47,067 nucleotides of DNA from Actinomycetes bacterium (GCA_023461275.1 JAEYMI010000046.1:1-47067), one strand, 5' to 3'; positions 1 through 8,563 are shown, counted from the first letter of the stretch. Numbers and translations are program-made. Notes: a model not told the origin generated them from the letters alone.

Positions 1-383
1 GGGTGCGGGGGGGTGGGGGGGTCTTTTTCCGCCGCGGACCGCCGGTCCTACCGAGGTTGTGCCAAGCTCGCGCCCCGGGCGTCGGAGATCTCCAACGCGG
101 GCCGGACATGCAAACGCCCCCGTACCCAGCCCGCGCCTGCGAGTTCACCCCGCGTTCGCGCGCGCCCGCCGTGGACGAAGGCGAGAGTGCTTGACTCAGC
201 CTCGGGGCCGGGGGGTCGCGGCGTCGATTATCGACGCGGGCTGCCGCTCCTACCGAGGTTGTGCCAGGCTCGCGACCACCCCGGACGTCGGAGAGCTTCC
301 CAAACGCGGCGCGAGCTTCCAGACGCCGTGCGTGTACAGCCCGCGTTTGGAAACCAGACCCGCGTTTGGCGAGTGCGGAGTCC
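1..383. repeat. Non-coding start of window with an imperfect direct repeat
   Basis: No convincing gene is seen here. A 19-bp exact block (TCCTACCGAGGTTGTGCCA) occurs at 46-64 and 248-266, and similarity extends about 15 bases upstream and 25 downstream of each copy. A second motif, CCCGCGTTTGG, occurs twice near 341-370. The segment lies just beyond the stop codon of the emb gene. The first 30 bases are G-rich low complexity and may be poor sequence at a contig end. Confidence 0.6.
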
Positions 384-3300
384 TCAGTGCCGGATCGGCG
401 CCGGACTCCACAGGCCGCTGCGGGTCGCGGTGCCCAGGGTCAGGTCCGCGAGCGTCGTCACGTCGCCGTAGGGCTCGTAGCGTTCCAGTGCTCCCCAGTC
501 GCGGCCGATGTCGCCCATCAGATAGGTGGCGACGGTCTGCGGCTGCTGGGAGACCTCGAGCCAGCCGAGCGGTCCGCCGCCATAGGAGTCCTGCCAGGCC
601 GAGACCGCGGCCGCGAGGTCGGCGCCCGGCTTGATGCGCCACTTCGGGATCTCGGCGACGCCGTCGTGATGGGTGAACGGCCGCTGGCACGGGAACACCA
701 GACCCGACGTCCAATCCACATGCACCGGGTCCGACGTGCCGACCAGATCCTGCAGCGTCTGCATGCGCGGCACCCGCGGCGGGGTGACCACGATGAACCG
801 GTCCGGCGAGAGGTTCTCGTCGTCGGCGACGATGCGCACCGCGGTGACGTCCGACGGAAGTGAATCGGTGGTGATCCGCACGTTGCGCCACGACGGGCGC
901 GGGCCCGGGTCGATCATCTCGGTGGAGCCGGTGGGTGTCAGCTCGGCGTCGCGGGTGCGCGGATTGATCTTCTCGGTGGTGTATTCGAGTTTCAGGTTCG
1001 GATTGTCGTACTCGCCGGCGACCGAGAACGTCAGCAGCGGCCGGTCCCGGAAGTTCGACGGCAGGGCGTACCAGCCGCTGGTCAGGTGTGCCGGGACCTG
1101 ATCGGTCGTGGAATAGCTGCCCATCACGGGGGTGCGCGCCGGATCGAGGGAGAACGGCAGCGCGGCGCGGCTGCCGTTGACACCCGGCTTGTCGGTCGTG
1201 CCGCCGCCGGTGCCGCCACTGTTGGCGTCGAGGACGTCGTTGGTCGACGTCGCGTTGCCGGCCAGCACGCCGAGCGAGCCGGCGCTGGCCTGGGCGGTGA
1301 CGTCGTCGGGAACGCCGTTGGCGTCGAAGCCGGTGGTCGCCGGCCGGTCACTGTTCGACGGCGCGGTGTCCGGACCCGACAATGGGTCGGGCAGCGACTT
1401 GTCGACCGGAGAAAGCATGTCCGCGTTGGGATTCGGCTCGGTCCACACCTTGTCGGCCATCCCGCACTGCTTGCCAGCGAAGGCCTCAAGGTTCGTACGC
1501 GGCACCGAATACGACGAACTCTGCTGGATACCGGTGAACACCGCGGTGACGATCTCGAACAGCACCACCGCGGCCGCCATGTAAGCCAGGGGTGCGGCCG
1601 CGATCGGCGCGCCGATGCGGTGCAACCACGTGACGGCCGGTCGTCGGAGGTGGTGCTCGGCGGGGTCCTCGGCGTCGTCGCTTCCGGAGCTGGTCTCGGC
1701 GTCGGCCTTTGCCTTTGCCGTGGCGAACGGCTCCCGGAAGTGGAACCACAGCGCCAGCAGCAACAGCGCCAGCGAGAGGTAGAGCAGGATTCGGCTCAGA
1801 TCCATCCCGAACGCCACCGGCGATGTGCCCCAGGGCATTCCCCATGCCGACGAGTAGTAGTACGAGTTCGGCGCGGTGAAGGCGAGGCCGGTGATGAAGA
1901 CGATGAGCGCGGCGACGATTGTGCGGTTGCGTCGCGAATGCATCACGTGATGGCCCATCGCGATCGCGGCGATGGCCGCCAGCGCGGCGCCGAGTCCGGC
2001 GAAGACGCCGAAGTGGTGGGTCCACTTGGTGGGGGTGAACATCAGGAACACCAACGACGCGAAGGTGATTCCGACGATCCGACGAGTCGGACCCAGCGCG
2101 GTGCCGGGGATGCGGGAGCGTCGGATCAGCATCATCGCCGAGATCGCCAGCCCCAGGATCATCGCGAGGACGGCGAAGCGTCGGGCGATGGAACCGTTCG
2201 CGGAGAACTCGAAAAGCGAAGAGTAACGGTCGATCTCGTTGTACCAATGCAGTGACGGACCCAGCGCCGACTTCATGTTCGACGCCTCGACGAACGTCGA
2301 CAACGTCAGGTTGGAAAACACCACGAAGATGACAAATGTGCCGGCCGCCAGGATCGGCGCAATGAGTGCCACATAGGACCAGCGATCGCCGCCGATCGCC
2401 TTGGCGCGCTTGATCAATGCCAGCATCATGGGTCGGGCGCCGGCGATCAGCGCGGCCACCGCGAGCAGCCCGGTGGGACCGGCGGCGAGGCTGAAGGCGC
2501 CGATCAGGCAGGCGGTCGCGGCCGGGAGCAATCGGCCGGTGGCGATCGAACGTTCCACCGAACACCAGGTCAGCAGCGCACCGAGGCAGATGATCGGTTC
2601 GGGTCGCAGCCCATTGTTGAACGGGAACCACATCGCGAGGAAGACGAAGGCCGTCGTCCAGGCGACCTGGGGTCGGGTGATCGCGGCGCGGCCGAGGCGG
2701 GGCAGCACCTCGTGGCTCAGGATCAGCCAGACACCGATTCCGCAGAGCAGCGCGGGAATTCGCATCCAGGCGCTGGCCACGCTCACGTGACTCAGCAGGC
2801 CGAAGACCTCGTAGTACCAGCCGAACGGTGCCTCGGGTGCGCCGTACCAGCGGAAGTAGTTGGCGGTGTACTCGCTGTTCTGCGCCACGCGCGACATGGT
2901 GAGCAGGTAGCCGTCGTCTGAGGTGTTGGGTCCGATGAAGTGCCACAGGATCAGCAGGCCCACCACCACGTAGTCGCGTGGGTTCAGGCGCCACCAGCGG
3001 GCGGGCAGGATACGACGGTGTTTGCGGCCGTCGGTGGAGTCCAGGGCGGCCAGTGCGATCAGCGAGATGATCGTGGCGAGGATGCCGACGATCAGCACGA
3101 TCCACTTCAGGATCGACGGCGCGGTGGTGTAGCGGGTGTCGATGGTGACATGTGCGCGCAAGCCCGGAATCGACGACGACGCGCCGTCGAGGTCGGTGAA
3201 GATGCCGGTCACTTGCGGGCGCTGGTCTTTGCCGTAGGTGTTGGATTCACGTCCGGCGGTGGTGCCGGTGAGCGCCTTGCCGTCGGAGTTTCGCAGGCCG

Positions 3301-3758
3301 ACAAACTCCGCCGAGACGGCGTCGGCGTCGGCGTGCACCACGATGTCGCGGCAATCGCCGGCGCGCATCTGGGCCAGCGTCGCCGACACCAGCGGCACGT
3401 TGCGGATGACCACCTCGACCGACTGCCGGTCCGGCGGGTCGCTCGGCTGGCCGGTCTTGCGGATGAACAGACCGCGCTCGGCCGCCTTCGAGGCCTGCTT
3501 GGGCGTCGTGGACAGCAGCACCGATTGGCCGGGTGCGAGCCGTTCGACAGCCGAGCAGGGGATCGATACGTCGAGGTCGATCGGGGTGTAGCCGATCAGC
3601 GGCGCTGCGACCGAGCCAATGGTGTTCTGCTGCGGCCAGCTGATCTCGGCGGTCGTCTGGTTGACCGGCATGAGTGGGGTCGCCAGCGCCATGAAGAAGC
3701 CCAGCAGACCGGTGACGATGGCGACGATCCTCGCTCGTCGGACGGTCTGGGATGGCAC
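384..3758 (-). CDS. emb: Emb-family arabinosyltransferase (GT53), cell-wall arabinan synthesis
   Basis: Transfers arabinofuranose from decaprenyl-phospho-arabinose onto growing arabinan at the outer face of the plasma membrane. The 1124-residue length, the N-terminal ISWPQ motif (residues 39-43), a large first extracytoplasmic domain, a run of membrane helices from about residue 213 to 730, and a C-terminal carbohydrate-binding domain with FPCQRP are all typical of EmbA/B/C. The catalytic-type acidic pair sits in DDGY at 281-284. Met288 aligns with the residue called M306 in M. tuberculosis EmbB. The start is GTG with no Shine-Dalgarno; a TANNNT box 8 bases upstream suggests a leaderless message. 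By position after aftA it is closest to embC, but EmbA/B/C cannot be told apart from one copy and the downstream side is cut off. Confidence 0.93.
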   Translation of the reverse strand: MPSQTVRRARIVAIVTGLLGFFMALATPLMPVNQTTAEISWPQQNTIGSVAAPLIGYTPIDLDVSIPCSAVERLAPGQSVLLSTTPKQASKAAERGLFIRKTGQPSDPPDRQSVEVVIRNVPLVSATLAQMRAGDCRDIVVHADADAVSAEFVGLRNSDGKALTGTTAGRESNTYGKDQRPQVTGIFTDLDGASSSIPGLRAHVTIDTRYTTAPSILKWIVLIVGILATIISLIALAALDSTDGRKHRRILPARWWRLNPRDYVVVGLLILWHFIGPNTSDDGYLLTMSRVAQNSEYTANYFRWYGAPEAPFGWYYEVFGLLSHVSVASAWMRIPALLCGIGVWLILSHEVLPRLGRAAITRPQVAWTTAFVFLAMWFPFNNGLRPEPIICLGALLTWCSVERSIATGRLLPAATACLIGAFSLAAGPTGLLAVAALIAGARPMMLALIKRAKAIGGDRWSYVALIAPILAAGTFVIFVVFSNLTLSTFVEASNMKSALGPSLHWYNEIDRYSSLFEFSANGSIARRFAVLAMILGLAISAMMLIRRSRIPGTALGPTRRIVGITFASLVFLMFTPTKWTHHFGVFAGLGAALAAIAAIAMGHHVMHSRRNRTIVAALIVFITGLAFTAPNSYYYSSAWGMPWGTSPVAFGMDLSRILLYLSLALLLLALWFHFREPFATAKAKADAETSSGSDDAEDPAEHHLRRPAVTWLHRIGAPIAAAPLAYMAAAVVLFEIVTAVFTGIQQSSSYSVPRTNLEAFAGKQCGMADKVWTEPNPNADMLSPVDKSLPDPLSGPDTAPSNSDRPATTGFDANGVPDDVTAQASAGSLGVLAGNATSTNDVLDANSGGTGGGTTDKPGVNGSRAALPFSLDPARTPVMGSYSTTDQVPAHLTSGWYALPSNFRDRPLLTFSVAGEYDNPNLKLEYTTEKINPRTRDAELTPTGSTEMIDPGPRPSWRNVRITTDSLPSDVTAVRIVADDENLSPDRFIVVTPPRVPRMQTLQDLVGTSDPVHVDWTSGLVFPCQRPFTHHDGVAEIPKWRIKPGADLAAAVSAWQDSYGGGPLGWLEVSQQPQTVATYLMGDIGRDWGALERYEPYGDVTTLADLTLGTATRSGLWSPAPIRH

Positions 3759-3766
3759 AAAGAGAG

Positions 3767-3772
3767 ATGGTA
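3767..3772 (-). promoter_or_regulatory. Candidate -10 box for emb (leaderless)
   Basis: Read on the minus strand this is TACCAT, 8 bases upstream of the GTG start. The spacing suits a transcript beginning at or next to the start codon, and no ribosome binding site is visible. Inference only. Confidence 0.35.
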
Positions 3773-3778
3773 ACCGTC

Positions 3779-3784
3779 TAGGGT
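3779..3784 (+). promoter_or_regulatory. Candidate -10 box for aroQ (leaderless)
   Basis: TAGGGT ends 7 bases before ATG 3792. The same TCTAGGGTG block precedes the GtrA-like gene at 14827. The emb and aroQ promoters must then be divergent and overlapping, because the two coding regions are only about 30 bases apart. Confidence 0.4.
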
Positions 3785-3791
3785 GAGTGCC

Positions 3792-4253
3792 ATGTCAGAC
3801 ACCGAGTCCGGTGGCGATCCGCTGCCGATCCTGCTGCTCAATGGGCCCAACCTCAACACCCTCGGGGTGCGGCAGCCGGAGGTCTACGGCTCGGACACGT
3901 TGGCCGACGTGGTGGCGCTCGCTGAGCGGGTGGCGTCGGAGTTGGGTTTCGGGTTGCGTGCCGCCCAGACCAATCACGAGGGCCAGATGATCGACTGGAT
4001 TCACGAGGCGCGCGGACAGATCAGCGGCATCGTCATCAACCCGGCCGGTTGGACGCACACCTCGGTCGCGCTCGCCGACGCGCTGGTGGTCCCCGAGGTG
4101 CCCGTCCTCGAGGTGCACATCAGCAACGTGCACAAGCGTGAGGCCTTCCGGCACCACTCCTACGTCTCGCCGATCGCCTCCGGGGTGATCGCCGGGTTCG
4201 GGATCAGCGGCTACGAGTTCGCGATTCGACGCCTGGCGCAGCTGGTCGGCTGA
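3792..4253 (+). CDS. aroQ: 3-dehydroquinate dehydratase, type II
   Basis: Catalyses 3-dehydroquinate to 3-dehydroshikimate in the shikimate pathway (cytoplasmic dodecamer). The 153-residue protein carries the complete type II signature: NGPNLN (17-22), catalytic Tyr32 in VYG, QTNHEG (59-64), INPAGWTHTS (82-91), and the catalytic His109 in EVHISN. ATG 3792 is chosen over the in-frame GTG at 3783 because it follows both a GGGTGAG element and a -10-like TAGGGT at leaderless spacing. It diverges from emb; placement inside the arabinan locus has no obvious functional meaning. Confidence 0.93.
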   Translation: MSDTESGGDPLPILLLNGPNLNTLGVRQPEVYGSDTLADVVALAERVASELGFGLRAAQTNHEGQMIDWIHEARGQISGIVINPAGWTHTSVALADALVVPEVPVLEVHISNVHKREAFRHHSYVSPIASGVIAGFGISGYEFAIRRLAQLVG

Positions 4254-4298
4254 CCGCCGACGGCGCCCTCGCCCGCATCGACAGTGCCCGCCTGCAGC

Positions 4299-4345
4299 TG
4301 GTCGAGTAGGCCCCGGAGCGCCAGCGGAGGGACCGTATCGAGACC
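4299..4345 (+). repeat. REP-like intergenic repeat, copy 1
   Basis: GGTCGAGTAGGCCCC followed by GACCGTATCGAGA. The same pattern (CGAGTAG ... GTATCGA) recurs at 4467-4511, inverted at 5619-5660, and as an inverted pair at 18507-18620. All copies are intergenic. Confidence 0.6.
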
Positions 4346-4362
4346 CGGCCCCGCCTTTCGGA

Positions 4363-4430
4363 CAGAAACGCCCTATCTCGCTAGAAACACTATGCACGCG
4401 CAGTGCTTCTAGCGAGATAGGGTGTTTCTG
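4363..4430. repeat. 68-bp palindromic element A
   Basis: Near-perfect palindrome starting CAGAAAC and ending GTTTCTG, with inner AGAAACACT and loop-side GCGCAGTG. It has exactly the same length and ends as element B at 5526-5593, but the middle of each arm differs and the difference is compensated on the other arm. See findings. Confidence 0.8.
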
Positions 4431-4466
4431 TTTCAGCGAATCACACTGCGCCGCATACCCATTGAT

Positions 4467-4511
4467 GGTCGAGTAGGCCCCGAAGCGCTGGCGGATGGAC
4501 CGTATCGATGC
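4467..4511 (+). repeat. REP-like intergenic repeat, copy 2
   Basis: GGTCGAGTAGGCCCCGAAGC then GGACCGTATCGATGCC. About 85 percent like the copy at 4299-4345, same orientation. Confidence 0.55.
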
Positions 4512-4561
4512 CTACTACCGTTACGTCGTTTCCCGCCATCGACGGTCTAACTGCAATCCGG

Positions 4562-4608
4562 GGGTTGCACGTTGGCATTGCAATGTGCAACCCTTGAGTT
4601 GCAGCAAC
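4562..4608. promoter_or_regulatory. Operator-like inverted repeats upstream of the SRPBCC/ArsR operon
   Basis: A 9-bp perfect inverted repeat GGGTTGCAC / GTGCAACCC (4562-4570 and 4585-4593, 14-base spacer) is followed by the 11-bp palindrome GTTGCAGCAAC (4598-4608). Several TTGCA half-sites fill the segment. They lie 38-84 bases before the ATG of the operon that encodes an ArsR-type repressor, so autoregulation is the simplest reading. The binding protein is inferred. Confidence 0.5.
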
Positions 4609-4645
4609 CGACCGGTTGCACCACGCTCCCGTCCCAGGAGGCACC

Positions 4646-5137
4646 ATGTCCGACGCCACGACATCCGACACCGCAACATCCAACACCACGATCACTGAGC
4701 TGGACCGCATCGAGCGGGAGATCGAGATCGCCGCACCGGCGTCGAAGGTGTGGGCCCTGATCTCCGAACCCGGCTGGTTCATCAACGACAAAGAGCTCAC
4801 CGAGCATCGCATCGAGCACGACGGCGACCTCGTGATCGTGCACGACCCCAACCACGGCCGGTTCGCCTTTCGTGTCGTCGAACTCGACGAGCCGCGATAC
4901 GCGGCCTTCCGCTGGCACTCGGACATCCAGACCCTTTCTGCCGGAACGACTCTGGTCGAGTTCTGGATCACCGAGCACGGCGACGGCGTGACACTGAAGG
5001 TGGCCGAAAGTGGCTTCGCGTCACTCGACGAGCCCGAGGTCGATCGTCGCTCGCGGTTCGCCGACCACACCGACGGCTGGCGGATCGAGCTCGACCTCGC
5101 CCGGCATGCGCTCACGGCCGCCGTAGAGCGCGGCTGA
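4646..5137 (+). CDS. SRPBCC (AHSA1/START-like) domain protein
   Basis: A 163-residue protein of the SRPBCC fold: an opening REIEIAAPASKVWALISEPGW strand-helix (about residues 28-48), a central beta sheet, and a C-terminal helix near DGWRIELDLARHAL. Members bind hydrophobic ligands in a deep cavity; the ligand here is unknown. ATG 4646 follows AGGAGG by 4 bases, which fixes the start. It is followed after 37 bases by an ArsR-family regulator. SRPBCC/ArsR pairs are common in actinobacteria and usually share an operon under the regulator's own control. Confidence 0.85.
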   Translation: MSDATTSDTATSNTTITELDRIEREIEIAAPASKVWALISEPGWFINDKELTEHRIEHDGDLVIVHDPNHGRFAFRVVELDEPRYAAFRWHSDIQTLSAGTTLVEFWITEHGDGVTLKVAESGFASLDEPEVDRRSRFADHTDGWRIELDLARHALTAAVERG

Positions 5138-5174
5138 GTTCGACGACGTTCAACTGGACGACTCCACGAGATCC

Positions 5175-5510
5175 ATGTCAAACGTAGCTGTTTCTGAAAC
5201 CGATTCTCCGGCAAGCATGTTCGCCGCCCTCGCCGACGACAGTCGATGGCAGATCCTGGTCCGCCTCGGCGTCGCCCCGGCTTCGGCGTCGGCACTCGCC
5301 GACGAACTCCCCATCACCAGACAGGCGATCGCGAAGCATCTGCGCGTGCTCGAGGAGGTCGGGTTGGTGGCATCCGAACGTGTGGGACGAGAGATTCAGT
5401 ACCGCGCCGTCGGGACCACCCTGAATGCTCTCGCTCGTCGAATCGACTCCATCGCGGCGGGATGGGACCGACGACTCTCCGCCATCAAGCGGGCGGCGGA
5501 AGCCGACTGA
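5175..5510 (+). CDS. ArsR-family winged-helix transcriptional regulator
   Basis: A 111-residue repressor with one winged-helix domain: FAALADDSRWQILVRLG (helix 1), ADELPITRQAIAKHLRVLEEVGLV (recognition helix, about residues 42-66) and a wing at SERVGREIQYRAV. No cysteine cluster for metal sensing is seen, which fits the non-metal ArsR subgroup that pairs with SRPBCC proteins. It lies downstream of the SRPBCC gene in one operon, with TTGCA-rich inverted repeats ahead of the operon as likely operators. Confidence 0.85.
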   Translation: MSNVAVSETDSPASMFAALADDSRWQILVRLGVAPASASALADELPITRQAIAKHLRVLEEVGLVASERVGREIQYRAVGTTLNALARRIDSIAAGWDRRLSAIKRAAEAD

Positions 5511-5525
5511 TCATGTGGCGCCAGA

Positions 5526-5593
5526 CAGAAACCCCACTTCTCGTCAGAAACACTCCGCGCGCGCAGTGTTTCTGACGAGAAGTGGGGTTTCTG
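5526..5593. repeat. 68-bp palindromic element B
   Basis: Almost perfect palindrome, CAGAAAC...GTTTCTG, lying 15 bases after the ArsR stop and before the convergent MBL gene. It shares length, ends, inner AGAAACACT and the GCGCGCAGTG loop side with element A (4363-4430). It may also act as a transcription terminator in both directions. Confidence 0.8.
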
Positions 5594-5618
5594 TGGGAGA
5601 GGGGTTGGAGCGCAGGGG

Positions 5619-5660
5619 GTTTCGATACGCTTGCTCGCTTCGCTCGCAGGTAACTCAACC
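5619..5660 (-). repeat. REP-like intergenic repeat, copy 3 (inverted)
   Basis: TTTCGATACGC ... CGCTCGCAGGTAACTCAACC is the reverse-orientation form of the CGAGTAG ... GTATCGA family, in which GTAACTCAA replaces CTACTCGA. Confidence 0.5.
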
Positions 5661-5725
5661 ACCGTGAAAGCTTGCAGGCCACGCAACCAGCGTGGACGGC
5701 TACTGAACCGGCGTATGCGGCTGCA

Positions 5726-6496
5726 TCAGTGGGCCAGGGCCTTACGCGCAGCCTCCGACGCCGAGCCTCGGTACACCGGGCCGTGTCCGGCGAACACGAC
5801 GTCGGCATCGAGCGACGTGAAAGCCTCGACGGCGCTGCGGTTTTCGTCGACGTCGTGGTGGAAGCATGCCGCGAGGAGCTGAGGTCCGGCCGAGGCGGAG
5901 AGCATGTGCCCGGTGATCAACGCGTCACCCGAGGCCAACACCTGACCGTCGGCGAGGAGATAGCCGCTATGCCCGGCGGTGTGCCCGTGCGAGGCCACCG
6001 CCACCGGGCGGCCCGGCAGGTCGAGCTCCTGATCGACAACTGCAACGTCGTCGAAAGCCGCGACGTCGTCGATTCCCGTACGGCTCAACGCTTTCAGTGG
6101 AATGATCTCGGCCAGCCAACGCCACACCCGTGGTTGGTAGCTCATCTTCGCGATCTCGACAGGGGAGACCTGATCGAGGTACTCGCGTCGTACATGGGCC
6201 ACCTCGAGCGGGTCGGCGTAGACGTTGAATCCGTAGCGCTCTTGGAGTGTGACCAACCCGCCGATGTGATCGACATGCCCGTGCGTGATCAACGCTGCCC
6301 GGATGTCCTCACCTCGGCCACCGATCTGCCGGATCGATTCCTCCACCAGCCCGGCCTGCCCCGGATACCCGCCGTCGATCAGCGTGAGGTCCGAACCCTC
6401 CTGCAGCAGAATCCAATTCACCGACGGCGTGGTCACCAGATGCGCCGTCGACGACCCGGCGTCGACGCTGGTGATCTCGAACGGAGGCCGGCTCAT
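5726..6496 (-). CDS. MBL-fold metallo-hydrolase
   Basis: A 256-residue metallo-beta-lactamase-fold hydrolase with all metal ligands present: THGHVDHIGG (HxHxDH motif), SHGHTAGHSGY (third His), SGDAL (bridging Asp) and GHGPVY (last His). Substrate unknown; the compact single domain resembles glyoxalase II-like or lactonase-like members rather than beta-lactamases. ATG 6496 is chosen because it overlaps the aftA stop codon as ATGA, giving translational coupling; the reading frame stays open further upstream inside aftA but without coding character. It is thus the last gene of the dprE1-dprE2-aftA operon. Confidence 0.88.
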   Translation of the reverse strand: MSRPPFEITSVDAGSSTAHLVTTPSVNWILLQEGSDLTLIDGGYPGQAGLVEESIRQIGGRGEDIRAALITHGHVDHIGGLVTLQERYGFNVYADPLEVAHVRREYLDQVSPVEIAKMSYQPRVWRWLAEIIPLKALSRTGIDDVAAFDDVAVVDQELDLPGRPVAVASHGHTAGHSGYLLADGQVLASGDALITGHMLSASAGPQLLAACFHHDVDENRSAVEAFTSLDADVVFAGHGPVYRGSASEAARKALAH

Positions 6497-8544
6497 CGTC
6501 GAACCACCAATACGAACGGTCCCACCTCGGTGACCTGGAAGCGCGGATCGGAGAACAGTGCGCGATCGAAAGTCACGGTGTAGCGCTTCACATTCGGATC
6601 GTTCGGGTACACGTCCTCGGCAAGCCGCAACGTGTATCCGTCGGCGCCGTAACGGAACAGGAACACGTTCGGTGGCGGCCACGGGGAGGAATCCAGCGAA
6701 CGGATGAGTTCATCGGAACTCGACGACTCCGACCACTTCTCGATGGTGGCCGCACGTTTGTCGAACTCCGCCAACGGGTTCGCGTAATGCGACGTCAGTC
6801 CCTGGAATCCCCAGTACGGGTAGATCGACAGGAAACCGTAGTCGGCGGTCAACACGACATTCTCGGTCGCGGGGCGTCGGGTCTGCTCGGCGATGAGCTG
6901 ACGCAACTGCGGATAGTAGGATTCCGCACCCGGCGGACGCTTGTCGGCGCGGTCGCCGTAGCCGTCGGTATCGGTGTAGGCGGTGGTGATCTCCGAGCTC
7001 AGGTAACCCGGAACACCCTGTGCCACTGCGATTGCCGCCAGCGCCGCGAGCGTGCCGATCACGAACCGGACATCGCCGAAGCGTCGGATCGCCACCACCG
7101 ACAACTCGGCGACACCGAAAACGCCTGCGGCAGAAAGGACACCCACCAGAATCGGCTCCAGCCGGAAGGAGAGCAAGGTGGTTCCGCCTGCGGTCAACAG
7201 CATCGAGAGCAGACACATCAGGTAGACCCCAACCACTGTGGCGAACAGCGCCTGCGCGACGGTGCGTTCGCGGAACCGCAGCAGCAACCACACCAATCCG
7301 ACGAGGGTCAGCGCCCCCACCAGCGACCAGTGGAACATCGGCAGCGGCAGGATCGAACCACGTTCGGGCAGATAGTGTTCGGCGGTACCGCCACTGGCCG
7401 GCTCATTGGTCAACCGGGCAAACAGATACGGCGCCCACACGACGAGCGCGATCACACCCGACACCGCGCCCATGGCAATCAACCGGACTGCGACCGAACC
7501 GATGACTCCACGCCGCTGACGCGACCTCTCCGCGTCGGGAGTGGTCTTGTTCGACGCTCGACGCCACCCCTCGACCGCAAGCCACAGCGCCATCACAATC
7601 GCTGTGAGCGCGAACAATCCGGTGTACAGCGTGTAGAACGTGGCACTCAGGCCCAAGAACAATCCGGCGGCGATCACCGCGGGCCAGCTCGTCGCGCGTC
7701 TAAGTCCGGCTACCGGACCGTCGGCGACCCGGGACCGCCCCCGCAACGCGTACAGCACGGTGACCAGCATCGGTGTACTGAGCAGAATCAACACGGCCGC
7801 ATACGGTTCCGGCCCGGCATACATCAGCGTCACCACGGTCACCGCCAGCGCGACCGGAACGCCACGTCCGGCACCGACCAACCGGTTCCACAGCACCACC
7901 CCGACACCGGCGGCGGCCGCCATCGAGATGATCGCCCACGGCTTGTACGCCTCCCAGCCGGGCATCCCCATCGTCGACGCGTAGCGCCCGCCCAACCAGA
8001 ACCAGCCGGCCGGATAGTACGGCGGCAGATTCAGATACGTCATGTCGGCCAGATGCGGGCTGCTGGTCAGGCGGGTCAGGTACTCGGTGCGGAACTGCTG
8101 ATCCACCGACAACCCGAACAGATAGAGCCGCGTCGCGCCCAGCGGCATCCCCATCGTGATGGTCACCAGCCCGGCCATCGCGGCCGACGACACCACCGGG
8201 GTCAGTACCGACGCCCAGCGCTCCCGCGCCTTCGACGACCGATTCAGCAACACCACGACGACGAGCAGCGCGACCATGCCCACCTGGCCGGTGGTGGTCA
8301 GCGCGCGGGTGACGTTGGAGGAGTTGAACGCCGGCCAGTCGACGGCGTCGATGACCTTGAGCCCGATGGCCGACACGACGGCCCCGATGACAGCAGCGAC
8401 GATCAGAAACCCGAGGTCCCGAACACGCCCCGACACCAACCCCGACGACGGTGCTGACGGAGCAGCCGGCGGCACCGGCTCCGACGTCGCGCTCGTCGTC
8501 GGAGATTCAGACGGCTCGGTCACGGCGCCACTCGACTCGGTCAC
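6493..8544 (-). CDS. aftA: Galactan 5-O-arabinofuranosyltransferase (GT85)
   Basis: Adds the first arabinofuranose residue from decaprenyl-phospho-arabinose onto galactan, priming arabinan synthesis at the membrane. The 683-residue protein has a Pro/Ser-rich cytoplasmic N-terminus, about 11-13 membrane helices (residues 45-500), the LSVDQQFRTEYL loop after the third helix region and a soluble C-terminal domain from about residue 520, as in AftA (Rv3792-like). The start is GTG. It sits 19 bases after dprE2, which supplies its donor, and overlaps the MBL gene by 4 bases. In M. tuberculosis aftA directly precedes embC; here about 2.7 kb of other genes lie between. Confidence 0.93.
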   Translation of the reverse strand: MTESSGAVTEPSESPTTSATSEPVPPAAPSAPSSGLVSGRVRDLGFLIVAAVIGAVVSAIGLKVIDAVDWPAFNSSNVTRALTTTGQVGMVALLVVVVLLNRSSKARERWASVLTPVVSSAAMAGLVTITMGMPLGATRLYLFGLSVDQQFRTEYLTRLTSSPHLADMTYLNLPPYYPAGWFWLGGRYASTMGMPGWEAYKPWAIISMAAAAGVGVVLWNRLVGAGRGVPVALAVTVVTLMYAGPEPYAAVLILLSTPMLVTVLYALRGRSRVADGPVAGLRRATSWPAVIAAGLFLGLSATFYTLYTGLFALTAIVMALWLAVEGWRRASNKTTPDAERSRQRRGVIGSVAVRLIAMGAVSGVIALVVWAPYLFARLTNEPASGGTAEHYLPERGSILPLPMFHWSLVGALTLVGLVWLLLRFRERTVAQALFATVVGVYLMCLLSMLLTAGGTTLLSFRLEPILVGVLSAAGVFGVAELSVVAIRRFGDVRFVIGTLAALAAIAVAQGVPGYLSSEITTAYTDTDGYGDRADKRPPGAESYYPQLRQLIAEQTRRPATENVVLTADYGFLSIYPYWGFQGLTSHYANPLAEFDKRAATIEKWSESSSSDELIRSLDSSPWPPPNVFLFRYGADGYTLRLAEDVYPNDPNVKRYTVTFDRALFSDPRFQVTEVGPFVLVVRR

Positions 8545-8563
8545 GCAACTAGTTCTAGCAGCC

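Noticed and set aside
1086..2255. Long plus-strand open frames opposite emb
   Set aside because: They are antisense frames of a high-GC gene, with no motifs; emb on the minus strand is unmistakable.
4363..4430. CRISPR repeat
   Set aside because: The palindromes are isolated copies over 1 kb apart without spacer arrays or cas genes.
6787..8457. 556-codon open frame opposite aftA
   Set aside because: Composition (Gln/Arg/His-rich) is that of an antisense shadow; aftA membrane helices are clear on the other strand.
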